From Pukyongia sp963768085 (GTDB lineage: Bacteria > Bacteroidota > Bacteroidia > Flavobacteriales > Flavobacteriaceae), in NCBI GenBank assembly GCA_963768085.1, contig CAVYGO010000003.1, positions 1,426,001 through 1,490,000 of the forward strand: a stretch of DNA of 64,000 bases. The letters are read 5' to 3'. Shown one piece after another: positions 55,477 to 63,111 of this stretch; the first letter of the stretch is position 1, and each line of letters opens with the position of its first letter. A program made the position numbers and the translations under genes. The notes beneath the pieces are model-generated. The model was not told where the DNA came from, made no database searches, and saw only the letters and a list, made by a program, of their open reading frames with translations.

Positions 55477-56907
55477 ATGATGAAGTATCGCTATATAAAG
55501 CTTGGTCTTATTCTGCTAATCGCAAGCTTCGGCACCACCACTTATGCTCAAACCGAAATAAAGAGCAAAGTTTCCGACTTTCTCACCTTTCTCCCTATTG
55601 AAAATGCTAATGTTTATATAAAGAATACCACCATAGGAACTATAAGCAATACGGACGGGAAGTTCGTATTGCAAGTGCCCCAGGAGCATGTAAATGATAC
55701 GCTCATAATATCATCTATCGGCTATCAAAGTTTTAAAACAGTTATCAGTGAATTTGACGCATCGATCGATGTTTATCTTGAAGAAGATATAGCATCGCTG
55801 GATGAAGTAGTGATAATTGCCGAAACGCGGCCTAAAACAGGTAATGATATTGTTTTGAGGGCCCTGGAGGAACTGCCGGATAATCTACCGGAATATCCCT
55901 ATCTGCAAAAAGGATTTTTAAGACATAAAGAGCGAAATAAAAAAGAGTACAAATGGCTTATTGAAAGTGCACTAACCATTTACGATTCCAGTTACGCATC
56001 AGGGGCCAGAAGAAACCTGAAGATTAATGTTGACGAGATCAGGAAGAGTTATGACCTAAGGGATATTGATAGTTTATTCACTTATTCGTCCTATTTAAAG
56101 AGTACTGGCATGAATATAAATGCGAGGTCTCAGAAATTGAGGAGAGATACTATCAGGACCGCTTCACTTGTTAACGCTATTAAATGGAATGATGAGCGTG
56201 TGAATGGATTGGAGAATCTGTTTAAAGGAAGGCTCAACCTGGTAAGAAATTCCAATATGAAGAAAGCCTTATTTGGCGAAGGAATGCTAGAGAAGCATCA
56301 ATTTAGACTGGATACGATTCTGGTGGATGAAGGAAGGAAGATCTATAAGATCGAAATAGCAAAGAGTGAAGATTTCATTGGATTAAATACTCCAAATATT
56401 TACAATGAAGGTTTTGAAGCCAGGGGATGGATCTATATCTACTGGGATAATTTTGCGATTAAACGGTTGGAGTACGAGTTAGTGGCTGCCTCTGATGTTC
56501 AGAAACGGAGAAGTAAGAGTCTTTTCGATACACAGGTAAATCATAAGTTGGTTATTACGTATAAGGAATACGGCGAGAAGATGTACCCAAACTACTTCTA
56601 CTATGAAACACCGAAACTGGTAAAAATTGGGGACAGGTCATCGGAAAGGGAGCAAAAGGAAAAGGAACTGGGAATAGACAAGGATGAACAATTCTACTAT
56701 ACGATCCAGGAAATACTCTTTACCGAGATTATCCAGGATCCAGAGGCGGTGCAGCAAGCATTGAATAAGGAATGGTCCTCAGATATTTTTTCACCTAAAC
56801 CCTATAATGAAATGTTTTGGGAACGTTATAATGTGTTGTTGGAAAGTGACGAAGAGGAGAAGCTTATACAGGATCTGAGTAAGCGGGCCACGTTGTTTAA
56901 GCAATAA
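55477..56907 (+). CDS. Secreted protein with carboxypeptidase-regulatory-like domain
   Basis: The 476-aa product has a signal peptide (LGLILLIASFGTTTYAQ). A CarboxypepD_reg-like beta-sandwich follows (about 25-110, ENANVYIKNTTIGTISNTDG and DTLIISSIGYQSF), then a ~350-residue domain of unknown function common in Bacteroidota envelope proteins. No TonB plug or barrel follows. I choose ATG 55477 because it begins the signal peptide; another ATG lies 24 bp upstream. Its role is unknown. Confidence 0.75.
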   Translation: MMKYRYIKLGLILLIASFGTTTYAQTEIKSKVSDFLTFLPIENANVYIKNTTIGTISNTDGKFVLQVPQEHVNDTLIISSIGYQSFKTVISEFDASIDVYLEEDIASLDEVVIIAETRPKTGNDIVLRALEELPDNLPEYPYLQKGFLRHKERNKKEYKWLIESALTIYDSSYASGARRNLKINVDEIRKSYDLRDIDSLFTYSSYLKSTGMNINARSQKLRRDTIRTASLVNAIKWNDERVNGLENLFKGRLNLVRNSNMKKALFGEGMLEKHQFRLDTILVDEGRKIYKIEIAKSEDFIGLNTPNIYNEGFEARGWIYIYWDNFAIKRLEYELVAASDVQKRRSKSLFDTQVNHKLVITYKEYGEKMYPNYFYYETPKLVKIGDRSSEREQKEKELGIDKDEQFYYTIQEILFTEIIQDPEAVQQALNKEWSSDIFSPKPYNEMFWERYNVLLESDEEEKLIQDLSKRATLFKQ

Positions 56908-56945
56908 TATTTTAGTTTCATACCAATCAATTATAAATTACTTTT

Positions 56946-56953
56946 TATATTTG
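56946..56953 (+). promoter_or_regulatory. -7 element of rpsU
   Basis: TATATTTG matches TAnnTTTG, 30 bp before the ATG. A -33 partner is weak. Confidence 0.6.
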
Positions 56954-56967
56954 CCATCCCTAAAGAG

Positions 56968-56977
56968 AGGAGGTGAT
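56968..56977 (+). promoter_or_regulatory. Perfect Shine-Dalgarno of rpsU
   Basis: AGGAGGTGAT pairs with ten consecutive bases of the 16S anti-SD and ends 6 bp before ATG 56984. None of the other ribosomal or tuf starts in the window has anything similar. In Flavobacterium johnsoniae the anti-SD is normally hidden by a pocket that includes bS21, and this site is thought to allow autoregulation by bS21-free ribosomes. Confidence 0.9.
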
Positions 56978-56983
56978 GATACT

Positions 56984-57178
56984 ATGTTAATTATACCAGT
57001 TAAAGACGGAGAAAATATCGATAGAGCGCTAAAGAGATTTAAGCGCAAATTTGATCGTACAGGAACTATGCGCCAATTGCGTAAGAGGCAAGCCTTTAGT
57101 AAGCCTTCTGTGAAGCGCAGAGCACAAATTCAAAAAGCTCAATACATCCAGCATCTCAGAGATCAGGAAGAGATCTAG
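56984..57178 (+). CDS. rpsU: 30S ribosomal protein bS21
   Basis: The 64-aa basic protein begins MLIIPVKDGENIDRALKRF and contains KRKFDRTGTMRQLRKR, typical of Bacteroidota bS21. The ATG at 56984 is fixed by the Shine-Dalgarno just upstream; an in-frame extension to 56951 would start inside the promoter. bS21 is one of the proteins that covers the 16S 3' end in this phylum. A terminator follows 22 bp after the stop. Confidence 0.96.
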   Translation: MLIIPVKDGENIDRALKRFKRKFDRTGTMRQLRKRQAFSKPSVKRRAQIQKAQYIQHLRDQEEI

Positions 57179-57199
57179 GATTCTGAAGAATATAGAAGT

Positions 57200-57237
57200 A
57201 CCGCCGGACGTTATAATAACACCGGTGGTTTTTTTAT
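57200..57237 (+). terminator. Terminator of rpsU
   Basis: ACCGCCGG pairs with CCGGTGGT (one G-U) across a 14-nt loop, followed by a T-run. Confidence 0.85.
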
Positions 57238-57303
57238 GGTCTTATTTTAAATTTTGTCTTTTTTGAAAATTGTATATTTAGTCTTTAACTTTTAACCTAT
57301 CGA

Positions 57304-58194
57304 ATGCCCTTTTCTGATTTTACCGATTATCTATCGCTTGAAAAGAAATACTCCGGACATACTGTTACGGCATATTTGAAGGATCTGCAGTCTTTTGCGG
57401 AATTTGCTTCGAAAGGATATGAAGTTAAATCGATAAATGGAGTTCCTTACAGTATTATCAGAAGCTGGATCGTTTCCCTTGTGAATGACGGAATATCCAA
57501 TCGTAGTGTAAACCGGAAGGTGTCTTCATTGAAATCGTACTACAAGTTCCTTTTGAAAACCAAACAGGTTGAGGTGAGTCCACTAGCCAAGCACAAGGCC
57601 TTAAAAACTTCGAAGAAGATCCAGGTGCCATTTTCTGAAAAGGAGATAGACGATGTTCTCGAATTGTTGAAGGAGGCGAAAGGATTTGAAGGCATTCGGA
57701 ACAAATTAATTGTAGAATTATTTTACAGCACCGGTATGCGGCGCGCCGAGTTGGTGAATCTTAAATGTGTCGATGTTTCCTTAGATCAGTATACGATAAA
57801 GGTTTTAGGGAAGCGGAACAAGGAACGTATTATTCCATTATTGCCTTCAGTGGTTTCTACTGTAAAAGACTATTTAACAGCGCGTTATAAACTTGAAACG
57901 ATCCAGGACAAAGACTATTTGCTGCTTTCCAAAAAAGGCGTTAAAATATATGAAACACTTGTTTACCGAATAATAAATTCCTATTTTAGTTTGGTATCCG
58001 AAAAGGTAAAAAAGAGTCCGCATATACTGCGTCATTCTTTTGCCACGCATCTTTTAAATGAGGGTGCCGACCTGAATGCAGTAAAAGAGCTGCTCGGGCA
58101 TACGAGTCTGGCTTCTACCCAGGTGTATACGCACAATAGTATTGCACAGTTGAAGGAAGTCTATCGCAACTCGCATCCTCGAAACACGAAGTGA
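57304..58194 (+). CDS. xerC: Tyrosine recombinase XerC/XerD
   Basis: A 296-aa site-specific recombinase that resolves chromosome dimers at dif. An N-terminal SAM-like DNA-binding domain (FTDYLSLEKKYSGHTVTAY) precedes the catalytic domain with Arg in STGMRRAEL, the HILRHSFATH block (His-x-x-Arg), LGHTSLASTQVYTH (His) and the Tyr nucleophile. It is full length and shows no signs of being a mobile-element integrase. Whether it is XerC or XerD cannot be fixed from sequence. Confidence 0.9.
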   Translation: MPFSDFTDYLSLEKKYSGHTVTAYLKDLQSFAEFASKGYEVKSINGVPYSIIRSWIVSLVNDGISNRSVNRKVSSLKSYYKFLLKTKQVEVSPLAKHKALKTSKKIQVPFSEKEIDDVLELLKEAKGFEGIRNKLIVELFYSTGMRRAELVNLKCVDVSLDQYTIKVLGKRNKERIIPLLPSVVSTVKDYLTARYKLETIQDKDYLLLSKKGVKIYETLVYRIINSYFSLVSEKVKKSPHILRHSFATHLLNEGADLNAVKELLGHTSLASTQVYTHNSIAQLKEVYRNSHPRNTK

Positions 58195-58303
58195 GTATTA
58201 ACCAGAACTTTGCAAATGGTATAATTCTTTTTCTCATAGTCCTACTGAAAAGTTTCTATTTGAAAGGAATATCCTATTGTAAGTTGAAAAATGAAAGTGC
58301 CCT

Positions 58304-58609
58304 ATGAAAGTAAATATCCAAACCCCTAATTTTGCCGCCGATGATAAACTCATCATGTTCATTGAGAGAAAACTAAATAAACTAGAACAATTTTATGATA
58401 GAATTATTTTTGCTGATGTATTTTTGAAAGTTCAGAAAACGAGTGAAAAGCAGAACAAATCAGTAGAGATTTTACTCAGTGTTCCCGGTGGAGATCTCAT
58501 GGTAAAAAAGGAGGCCAGAACTTTTGAGGCAGGCACCGATGAATGTATACAATCATTGGAAAGACAACTAAAAAAACGAAAGGAAAAACTCAGGGCGAAG
58601 GCCTCATGA
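58304..58609 (+). CDS. hpf: Ribosome hibernation-promoting factor (HPF/RaiA, short form)
   Basis: The 101-aa protein follows the sigma-54 modulation/RaiA fold (VNIQTPNFAADDKLIMFIERK, LFGDG-type loop replaced by SVPGGDLMVKKEA) with a basic C terminus (RQLKKRKEKLRAKAS). It binds the 30S decoding region in stationary phase. It has no long-HPF dimerisation domain. The next gene is the tRNA operon, whose promoter overlaps a terminator-like hairpin that may end this transcript. Confidence 0.88.
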   Translation: MKVNIQTPNFAADDKLIMFIERKLNKLEQFYDRIIFADVFLKVQKTSEKQNKSVEILLSVPGGDLMVKKEARTFEAGTDECIQSLERQLKKRKEKLRAKAS

Positions 58610-58648
58610 AATTTTCAGGAAAAAGTTTTTTTGATTAAATAATTTATA

Positions 58649-58684
58649 TACATTTGCAGTCCGTTAGAAATAGCGGACTTTTTT
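58649..58684 (+). promoter_or_regulatory. tRNA-operon promoter overlapped by a terminator hairpin
   Basis: TACATTTG at 58649-58656 is a -7 element. Directly after it, GTCCGTTA-GAAA-TAGCGGAC (58659-58678) forms an 8-bp stem with a GNRA tetraloop followed by TTTTTT. The hairpin can terminate the hpf transcript, yet it starts at the expected transcription start of the tRNA operon. Confidence 0.75.
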
Positions 58685-58706
58685 ATGGCTTAAACACAGC
58701 TAAAAA

Positions 58707-58780
58707 GCCGATGTAGCTCAGCTGGCTAGAGCAGCTGATTTGTAATCAGCAGGTCGTGGGTTCGAGTCCCTCCATCGGCT
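58707..58780 (+). tRNA. tRNA-Thr (TGT)
   Basis: A 7-bp acceptor stem GCCGATG/CATCGGC, an anticodon loop TTTGTAA with anticodon TGT, and a T arm GTGGGTTCGAGTCCC. No CCA is encoded. It is the first tRNA of the operon. Confidence 0.97.
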
Positions 58781-58830
58781 CATGAAAAGTAAAAGTTCTT
58801 TTTAAAATATTGACTTAAAAAAATAGCTTA

Positions 58831-58912
58831 GGGGAGATACTCAAGCGGCCAACGAGGACAGACTGTAAATCTGTTGGTTTTACCTTCGCAGGTTCGAATC
58901 CTGCTCTCCCCA
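58831..58912 (+). tRNA. tRNA-Tyr (GTA)
   Basis: A class II tRNA with a long variable arm, acceptor GGGGAGA/TCTCCCC, anticodon GTA at 58865-58867, T arm GCAGGTTCGAATCCTGC and no encoded CCA. It precedes the 47-bp repeat array. Confidence 0.97.
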
Positions 58913-58934
58913 CAAACATTTTTTTAACAGGCGT

Positions 58935-58992
58935 CAAAAGCTCGCTTTTGTAAGACTGTGATGAAAAATGTTTGTTTAGGGTCCCCCTAAAC
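58935..58992 (+). other. Two further hairpins before the repeat array
   Basis: CAAAAG-CTCG-CTTTTG (58935-58950) and GTTTAGGG-TCC-CCCTAAAC (58974-58992) are perfect palindromes in the tRNA-Tyr 3' spacer. The second overlaps the first base pair of the repeat array. Neither is followed by a T-run. Confidence 0.6.
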
Positions 58993-59208
58993 GGATCACC
59001 GAGCAAGGCGAGGTAATCCACAACCAGGAGTTGTGAGACGGATCACCGAGCAAGGCGAGGTAATCCACAACCAGGAGTTGTGAGACGGATCACCGAGCAA
59101 GGCGAGGTAATCCACAACCAGGAGTTGTGAGACGGATCACCGAGCAAGGCGAGGTAATCCACAACCAGGAGTTGTGAGACGGATCACCGAGCAAGGCGAG
59201 GTAATCCA
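58991..59208 (+). repeat. 47-bp tandem repeat, 4.6 copies, with two hairpins per unit
   Basis: Identical 47-bp units start at 58991, 59038, 59085 and 59132, followed by a 30-bp partial copy at 59179-59208. Each unit contains GGATCACC...GGTAATCC (one mismatch in an 8-bp stem) and CACAAC-CAGGA-GTTGTG (perfect 6-bp stem). There are no substitutions between copies, which means recent amplification or active homogenisation. It lies between tRNA-Tyr and the promoter of tRNA-Gly, so it is probably transcribed. Confidence 0.95.
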
Positions 59209-59269
59209 ATAAATATTTAAACAGGACTCTGAACAACGAAACAAGGTGGTAAAGTAATCGTTTCAACTA

Positions 59270-59301
59270 TTTGGACTAGAGCCAAATAATGATTATCTTT
59301 G
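59270..59301 (+). promoter_or_regulatory. Strong promoter of tRNA-Gly/tuf/secE/ribosomal operon
   Basis: TTTG at 59270-59273, a 20-bp spacer and TATCTTTG at 59294-59301 are a full Bacteroidota consensus. It drives the tRNA-Gly, tRNA-Thr, tuf, tRNA-Trp, secE, nusG, rpl block. Confidence 0.85.
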
Positions 59302-59383
59302 CACGCTTTTATAGTGGTAGAAACCGACATTTATTGACATATTGAGAATGCTTTTCGGAAGTGAAATTCCGAAGTAAATAAAA

Positions 59384-59456
59384 GCGGGAGTAGCTCAGTT
59401 GGTAGAGCGTCAGCCTTCCAAGCTGAATGTCGCCGGTTCGAACCCGGTCTCCCGCT
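59384..59456 (+). tRNA. tRNA-Gly (TCC)
   Basis: Acceptor GCGGGAG/CTCCCGC, anticodon TCC in CTTCCAA, T arm GCCGGTTCGAACCCGGT. No CCA is encoded. It stands 55 bp before tRNA-Thr. Confidence 0.97.
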
Positions 59457-59510
59457 CTAGAATTTCCTGCGAAGGCAGGAATTTGCCACGAGGCAGATTC
59501 AGCACTTTAC

Positions 59511-59582
59511 GCCGGTGTAGCTCAGGGGTAGAGCGTTTCCTTGGTAAGGAAGAGGTCATGAGTTCAAATCTCATCATTGGCT
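59511..59582 (+). tRNA. tRNA-Thr (GGT)
   Basis: Acceptor GCCGGTG/CATTGGC (two G-U pairs), anticodon GGT in TTGGTAA, T arm ATGAGTTCAAATCTCAT, no CCA. It is the second threonine isoacceptor in the operon and is co-transcribed with tuf. Confidence 0.95.
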
Positions 59583-59646
59583 CAAAAACGAAAGATTAAA
59601 ATTGAACATTAATATTATATTATAAACTAAGATTAAATAAAACAAG

Positions 59647-60834
59647 ATGGCAAAAGAAAAATTTGATCGGTCCAAACCTCACTTAAACGTTGGGACTATT
59701 GGACATGTAGATCACGGTAAAACAACTTTAACGGCTGCGATTACTAAAGTAATGGCAGATGCTGGTTATTCAGAGGCTAGTACTTTCGATCAAATTGACA
59801 ACGCTCCTGAAGAAAAAGAGAGAGGTATTACTATCAACTCTTCTCACGTAGAATATCAAACAGCGAATCGTCATTATGCACACGTTGACTGTCCTGGTCA
59901 CGCGGATTATGTAAAGAACATGGTTACTGGTGCTGCACAGATGGACGGCGCTATTCTTGTAGTTGCTGCTACAGACGGTCCTATGCCGCAAACTCGTGAG
60001 CACATCCTTCTTGGACGTCAGGTAGGTATTCCTCGTATCGTTGTATTCATGAATAAAGTGGATATGGTGGATGATGAAGAACTTCTTGAGTTAGTGGAGA
60101 TGGAGATCAGAGATCTTCTATCTTTCTACGATTATGATGGCGATAACGGACCTATCATTGCTGGTTCTGCACTTGGAGCCCTTAACGGCGAGGAAAAGTG
60201 GGTTGAAACTGTGAAGGAACTGATGGAAGCCGTTGATACTTGGATCGAAGAGCCAAAACGTGAAGTAGATAAAGACTTCTTAATGCCTATCGAAGATGTA
60301 TTCTCAATTACAGGACGTGGTACTGTTGCAACGGGTCGTATTGAGACTGGTGTTGCTAACACAGGAGACGCTGTAGATATCATTGGAATGGGAGCTAAGA
60401 AATTAACTTCTACTGTTACTGGTGTTGAGATGTTCCGTAAGATCCTTGACAGAGGTGAAGCCGGAGATAACGTTGGTATCCTTCTAAGAGGTATTGAAAA
60501 AACGGATATCAGTAGAGGTATGGTTATCTGTAAGCAAGGGTCTGTAACTCCTCATGCTAAGTTTAAAGCAGAGGTTTACGTTCTTAAGAAAGAAGAAGGT
60601 GGACGTCACACGCCGTTCCACAACAACTACCGTCCTCAGTTCTACGTTCGTACAACTGACGTAACAGGAAACATTATGCTTCCTGATGGGGTTGAAATGG
60701 TAATGCCTGGTGATAACCTTACTATTACAGTAGAACTTATCCAAGCTATCGCAATGAACATTGGTCTTCGTTTTGCTATCCGTGAAGGTGGTAGAACGGT
60801 AGGTGCCGGACAGGTAACTGAAATTTTAGACTAA
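59647..60834 (+). CDS. tuf: Elongation factor Tu
   Basis: The 395-aa GTPase delivers aminoacyl-tRNA to the ribosome. GHVDHGKTT, RGITIN, DCPGHADY and NKVD motifs are present, followed by the two beta-barrel domains (SITGRGTVATGRIETG, AIREGGRTVGAGQVTEILD). Bacteroidota EF-Tu length is normal. The start has no SD; an AT-rich leader precedes it, as is typical for highly expressed genes in this phylum. It lies between tRNA-Thr and tRNA-Trp in one operon. Confidence 0.99.
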   Translation: MAKEKFDRSKPHLNVGTIGHVDHGKTTLTAAITKVMADAGYSEASTFDQIDNAPEEKERGITINSSHVEYQTANRHYAHVDCPGHADYVKNMVTGAAQMDGAILVVAATDGPMPQTREHILLGRQVGIPRIVVFMNKVDMVDDEELLELVEMEIRDLLSFYDYDGDNGPIIAGSALGALNGEEKWVETVKELMEAVDTWIEEPKREVDKDFLMPIEDVFSITGRGTVATGRIETGVANTGDAVDIIGMGAKKLTSTVTGVEMFRKILDRGEAGDNVGILLRGIEKTDISRGMVICKQGSVTPHAKFKAEVYVLKKEEGGRHTPFHNNYRPQFYVRTTDVTGNIMLPDGVEMVMPGDNLTITVELIQAIAMNIGLRFAIREGGRTVGAGQVTEILD

Positions 60835-60848
60835 TAACGTTTATATAG

Positions 60849-60892
60849 AAAGTCTTAAGGTGTCCCGCAATCCGCGGGATACCTTGACTTTT
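60849..60892 (+). other. Large hairpin after tuf (partial terminator or processing site)
   Basis: AAAGTC and AAGGT-TCCCGC pair with GCGGGA-ACCTT and GACTTT across a 5-nt loop, giving a stem of about 17 bp with small interruptions. Only a short T-run follows. It could reduce read-through into the tRNA-Trp/secE part or guide RNase processing. Confidence 0.6.
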
Positions 60893-60949
60893 ATAACGGG
60901 GTATAGCTTTAGCTGCCTTTTAAAGGTAGCGGAAAGAGCTACTCGATAA

Positions 60950-61022
60950 ACGGGTTTAGCTCAGTTGGTAGAGCACTGGTCTCCAAAACCAGGTGTCGGG
61001 AGTTCGAGTCTCTCAACCCGTG
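60950..61022 (+). tRNA. tRNA-Trp (CCA)
   Basis: Acceptor ACGGGTT/AACCCGT with G discriminator, anticodon CCA in CTCCAAA, and a T arm GGGAGTTCGAGTCTCTC. The conserved placement of tRNA-Trp before secE is seen. No CCA is encoded. Its last 17 bases plus 3 flanking bases recur at 61085. Confidence 0.97.
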
Positions 61023-61104
61023 CAATAAAATAAAAGGGATATGTTCTCAAGAGACGAGAAGTTTATCCAGGGCGGAGTCGAGGGGAGTCTCTCAACCCGT
61101 GCAA
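61006..61104 (+). repeat. Duplicated 20-bp tRNA-Trp 3' end
   Basis: GAGTCTCTCAACCCGTGCAA occurs at 61006-61025 (end of tRNA-Trp) and again at 61085-61104, 79 bp later. This is the pattern left by site-specific integration into a tRNA gene, with attL/attR-like copies, but the DNA between is only ~60 bp. Confidence 0.7.
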
Positions 61105-61126
61105 AGAAAGAAATAACACCAACAAG

Positions 61127-61315
61127 ATGGTAGATTACATAAAAGAATCATATAACGAACTGAGAAACCATGTTTCATGGCCCACGTGGGCAGAGGCACA
61201 GCGACTCACAGTAATCGTGGCGGTATTTTCAATAGTACTGGCCTTAGCTGTATTTGGTGTTGATAAGGTTTTCAGTAACATTATTGAATTGTATTTCAAC
61301 TGGATCAAGTCCTAA
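61127..61315 (+). CDS. secE: Preprotein translocase subunit SecE
   Basis: A 62-aa single-pass subunit of the SecYEG channel. It shows the SecE pattern: amphipathic helix with YNELRNHVSWPTWAEAQR, then one membrane helix (TVIVAVFSIVLALAVFGVDKVF). It lies directly before nusG (3 bp gap), the usual secE-nusG order. Confidence 0.95.
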   Translation: MVDYIKESYNELRNHVSWPTWAEAQRLTVIVAVFSIVLALAVFGVDKVFSNIIELYFNWIKS

Positions 61316-61318
61316 GAA

Positions 61319-61873
61319 ATGACGGAAACTAAAAGTACAAAGAAGTGGTATGTAGTTCGTTCAGTGAGCGGACAGGAGAATAAGATCAAGTCGTATATCG
61401 AATACGAGATAAAACGACTTAGTCTTGAGAATCATATTGAGCAGGTTTTAGTTCCCACCGAAAAAGTTGTTCAGATCCGAAACGGAAAGAAAGTAAACAA
61501 AGAACGGGTTTACTTCCCTGGTTATATAATGATCCAGGCGAATCTGGGAGGTGAGATTCCTCATATTATAAAATCGATCAATGGCGTTATCGGATTTTTA
61601 GGTGAAACCAAAGGTGGAGATCCTGTTCCCCTGAGACAGGCTGAAGTAAATAGAATGTTAGGTAAGGTGGATGAACTGACCATTCAGGATGATAATGTAA
61701 ATATTCCTTATATAATAGGAGAAACCATTAAAGTGATCGATGGACCGTTTAACGGATTTAATGGAACGGTAGAAAAGATCAATGAAGAAAAACGCAAGCT
61801 TGAAGTTATGGTTAAGATTTTCGGAAGAAAAACACCATTGGAATTAAGCTATATGCAAGTAGAGAAAGTTTAA
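61319..61873 (+). CDS. nusG: Transcription termination/antitermination factor NusG
   Basis: A 184-aa protein with the NGN domain (KKWYVVRSVSGQENKIKSYI, VYFPGYIMIQ) and a C-terminal KOW domain (KVIDGPFNGFNGTVEKINEEK). It couples RNA polymerase to the ribosome or to Rho. It lies 3 bp after secE and 72 bp before rplK. Confidence 0.97.
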   Translation: MTETKSTKKWYVVRSVSGQENKIKSYIEYEIKRLSLENHIEQVLVPTEKVVQIRNGKKVNKERVYFPGYIMIQANLGGEIPHIIKSINGVIGFLGETKGGDPVPLRQAEVNRMLGKVDELTIQDDNVNIPYIIGETIKVIDGPFNGFNGTVEKINEEKRKLEVMVKIFGRKTPLELSYMQVEKV

Positions 61874-61945
61874 TTGTTACACGCTATATAATAGGTTTTT
61901 TTCTGAAGCTTCCACGACGAGAAATTCCGAGTTAAAATTTGAAAA

Positions 61946-62383
61946 ATGGCAAAAGAAGTAGGTAAAGTAGTTAAGTTGCAAGTTCGCGGAGGAGCGGCTA
62001 ATCCCTCTCCACCAGTTGGACCCGCCTTAGGTGCTGCCGGTGTTAACATTATGGAGTTCTGTAAGCAATTCAATGCCAGAACTCAGGATAAGCAAGGAAA
62101 AATATTGCCAGTTGTGATCACGGTTTATAAGGACAAGTCTTTCGATTTTGTTATTAAAACTCCTCCGGCTGCTGTACAGATTCTTGAAGCTGCTAAAACT
62201 AAAAAAGGTTCTGGCGAACCTCATATTAACAAGGTAGCAACTATCTCCTGGGATCAGGTAAGAACTATTGCTGAAGACAAAATGCCCGATTTGAATGCAT
62301 TTACCGTTGAGTCTGCCATGAAAATGGTAGCAGGTACAGCTCGTTCGATGGGAGTTAAAGTAAAAGGTGCTGCACCTTTTTAA
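61946..62383 (+). CDS. rplK: 50S ribosomal protein uL11
   Basis: A 145-aa protein of the stalk base. The proline-rich N-terminal motif ANPSPPVGPALGAAGVNIMEF and the C-terminal rRNA-binding GTARSMGVKVKG are typical. No SD precedes it. It is co-transcribed with rplA (gap 21 bp). Confidence 0.98.
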   Translation: MAKEVGKVVKLQVRGGAANPSPPVGPALGAAGVNIMEFCKQFNARTQDKQGKILPVVITVYKDKSFDFVIKTPPAAVQILEAAKTKKGSGEPHINKVATISWDQVRTIAEDKMPDLNAFTVESAMKMVAGTARSMGVKVKGAAPF

Positions 62384-62404
62384 ACCGAAAAAGAATCTAT
62401 AAAA

Positions 62405-63100
62405 ATGGCAAGATTAACAAAAAAGCAAAAAGAGGCTACGAGCAAAGTGGAGGATAGAACCTACACGGTATCGGAAGCGTCAGCTTTAATAAAAGAGATC
62501 ACCAACGTAAATTTTGATGCCACTATAGACTTGGCTGTACGCCTTAATGTCGATCCTCGTAAAGCAAACCAGATGGTTCGTGGGGTTGTTACCTTACCAC
62601 ATGGTACAGGTAAAGACGTTAAAGTACTTGCGCTTGTGACTCCCGATAAGGAAGCAGAAGCAATTGAAGCCGGAGCAGATTATGTTGGATTGGACGAGTA
62701 CCTCACTAAGATCAAAGGAGGATGGACAGACGTTGACGTTATCGTTACAATGCCGAGTGTAATGGGTAAGTTAGGACCTTTAGGACGTGTTCTAGGACCG
62801 CGTGGTTTAATGCCAAACCCAAAAACTGGTACAGTAACCATGGACGTTGCTAAAGCTGTTTCCGATGTAAAAGCTGGAAAAATTGACTTCAAAGTTGAAA
62901 AAACCGGAATTGTACACGCCGCAATTGCGAAAGCATCTTTCGATGCTGAAAAAATTGCAGGAAACGCCAAAGAATTATTAACGACACTTGTTAAGTTGAA
63001 GCCTCAGTCTTCTAAGGGAGTTTATATCAAGAGCATATTTATGTCTTCTACGATGAGCCCCGGAGTACAGATTGATACCAAACGCTTTAGTGATCAGTAA
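62405..63100 (+). CDS. rplA: 50S ribosomal protein uL1
   Basis: A 231-aa protein of the L1 stalk. Landmarks are VDPRKANQMVRGVVTLPHGTG, MGKLGPLGRVLGPRGLMPNPK and GVYIKSIFMSSTMSPGV. In many bacteria it represses its own rplK-rplA operon. It lies 21 bp after rplK and 11 bp before rplJ. Confidence 0.98.
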   Translation: MARLTKKQKEATSKVEDRTYTVSEASALIKEITNVNFDATIDLAVRLNVDPRKANQMVRGVVTLPHGTGKDVKVLALVTPDKEAEAIEAGADYVGLDEYLTKIKGGWTDVDVIVTMPSVMGKLGPLGRVLGPRGLMPNPKTGTVTMDVAKAVSDVKAGKIDFKVEKTGIVHAAIAKASFDAEKIAGNAKELLTTLVKLKPQSSKGVYIKSIFMSSTMSPGVQIDTKRFSDQ

Positions 63101-63111
63101 AATTTAAGATT

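Noticed and set aside
57304..58194. Integrase of a genomic island beside the tRNA genes
   Set aside because: Length, motifs and the neighbourhood (rpsU, hpf) fit a housekeeping Xer recombinase, and no mobile-element genes or target-site repeats flank it.
58815..59021. Minus-strand 68-codon frame reading AGFEPA near its middle
   Set aside because: It is the complement of tRNA-Tyr and its spacer; this AGFEPA peptide is a well-known false ORF produced by tRNA T arms.
58991..59208. CRISPR array
   Set aside because: The units are contiguous with no unique spacers and no cas genes nearby; it is a simple tandem repeat.
59399..59599. Plus-strand 66-codon frame across tRNA-Gly and tRNA-Thr
   Set aside because: It reads through two tRNA genes (SNPVSRSR-type peptide) and has no independent support.
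63101..63111. L10-leader regulatory RNA before rplJ
   Set aside because: Only 11 bp separate rplA and rplJ, too short for the known leader fold.
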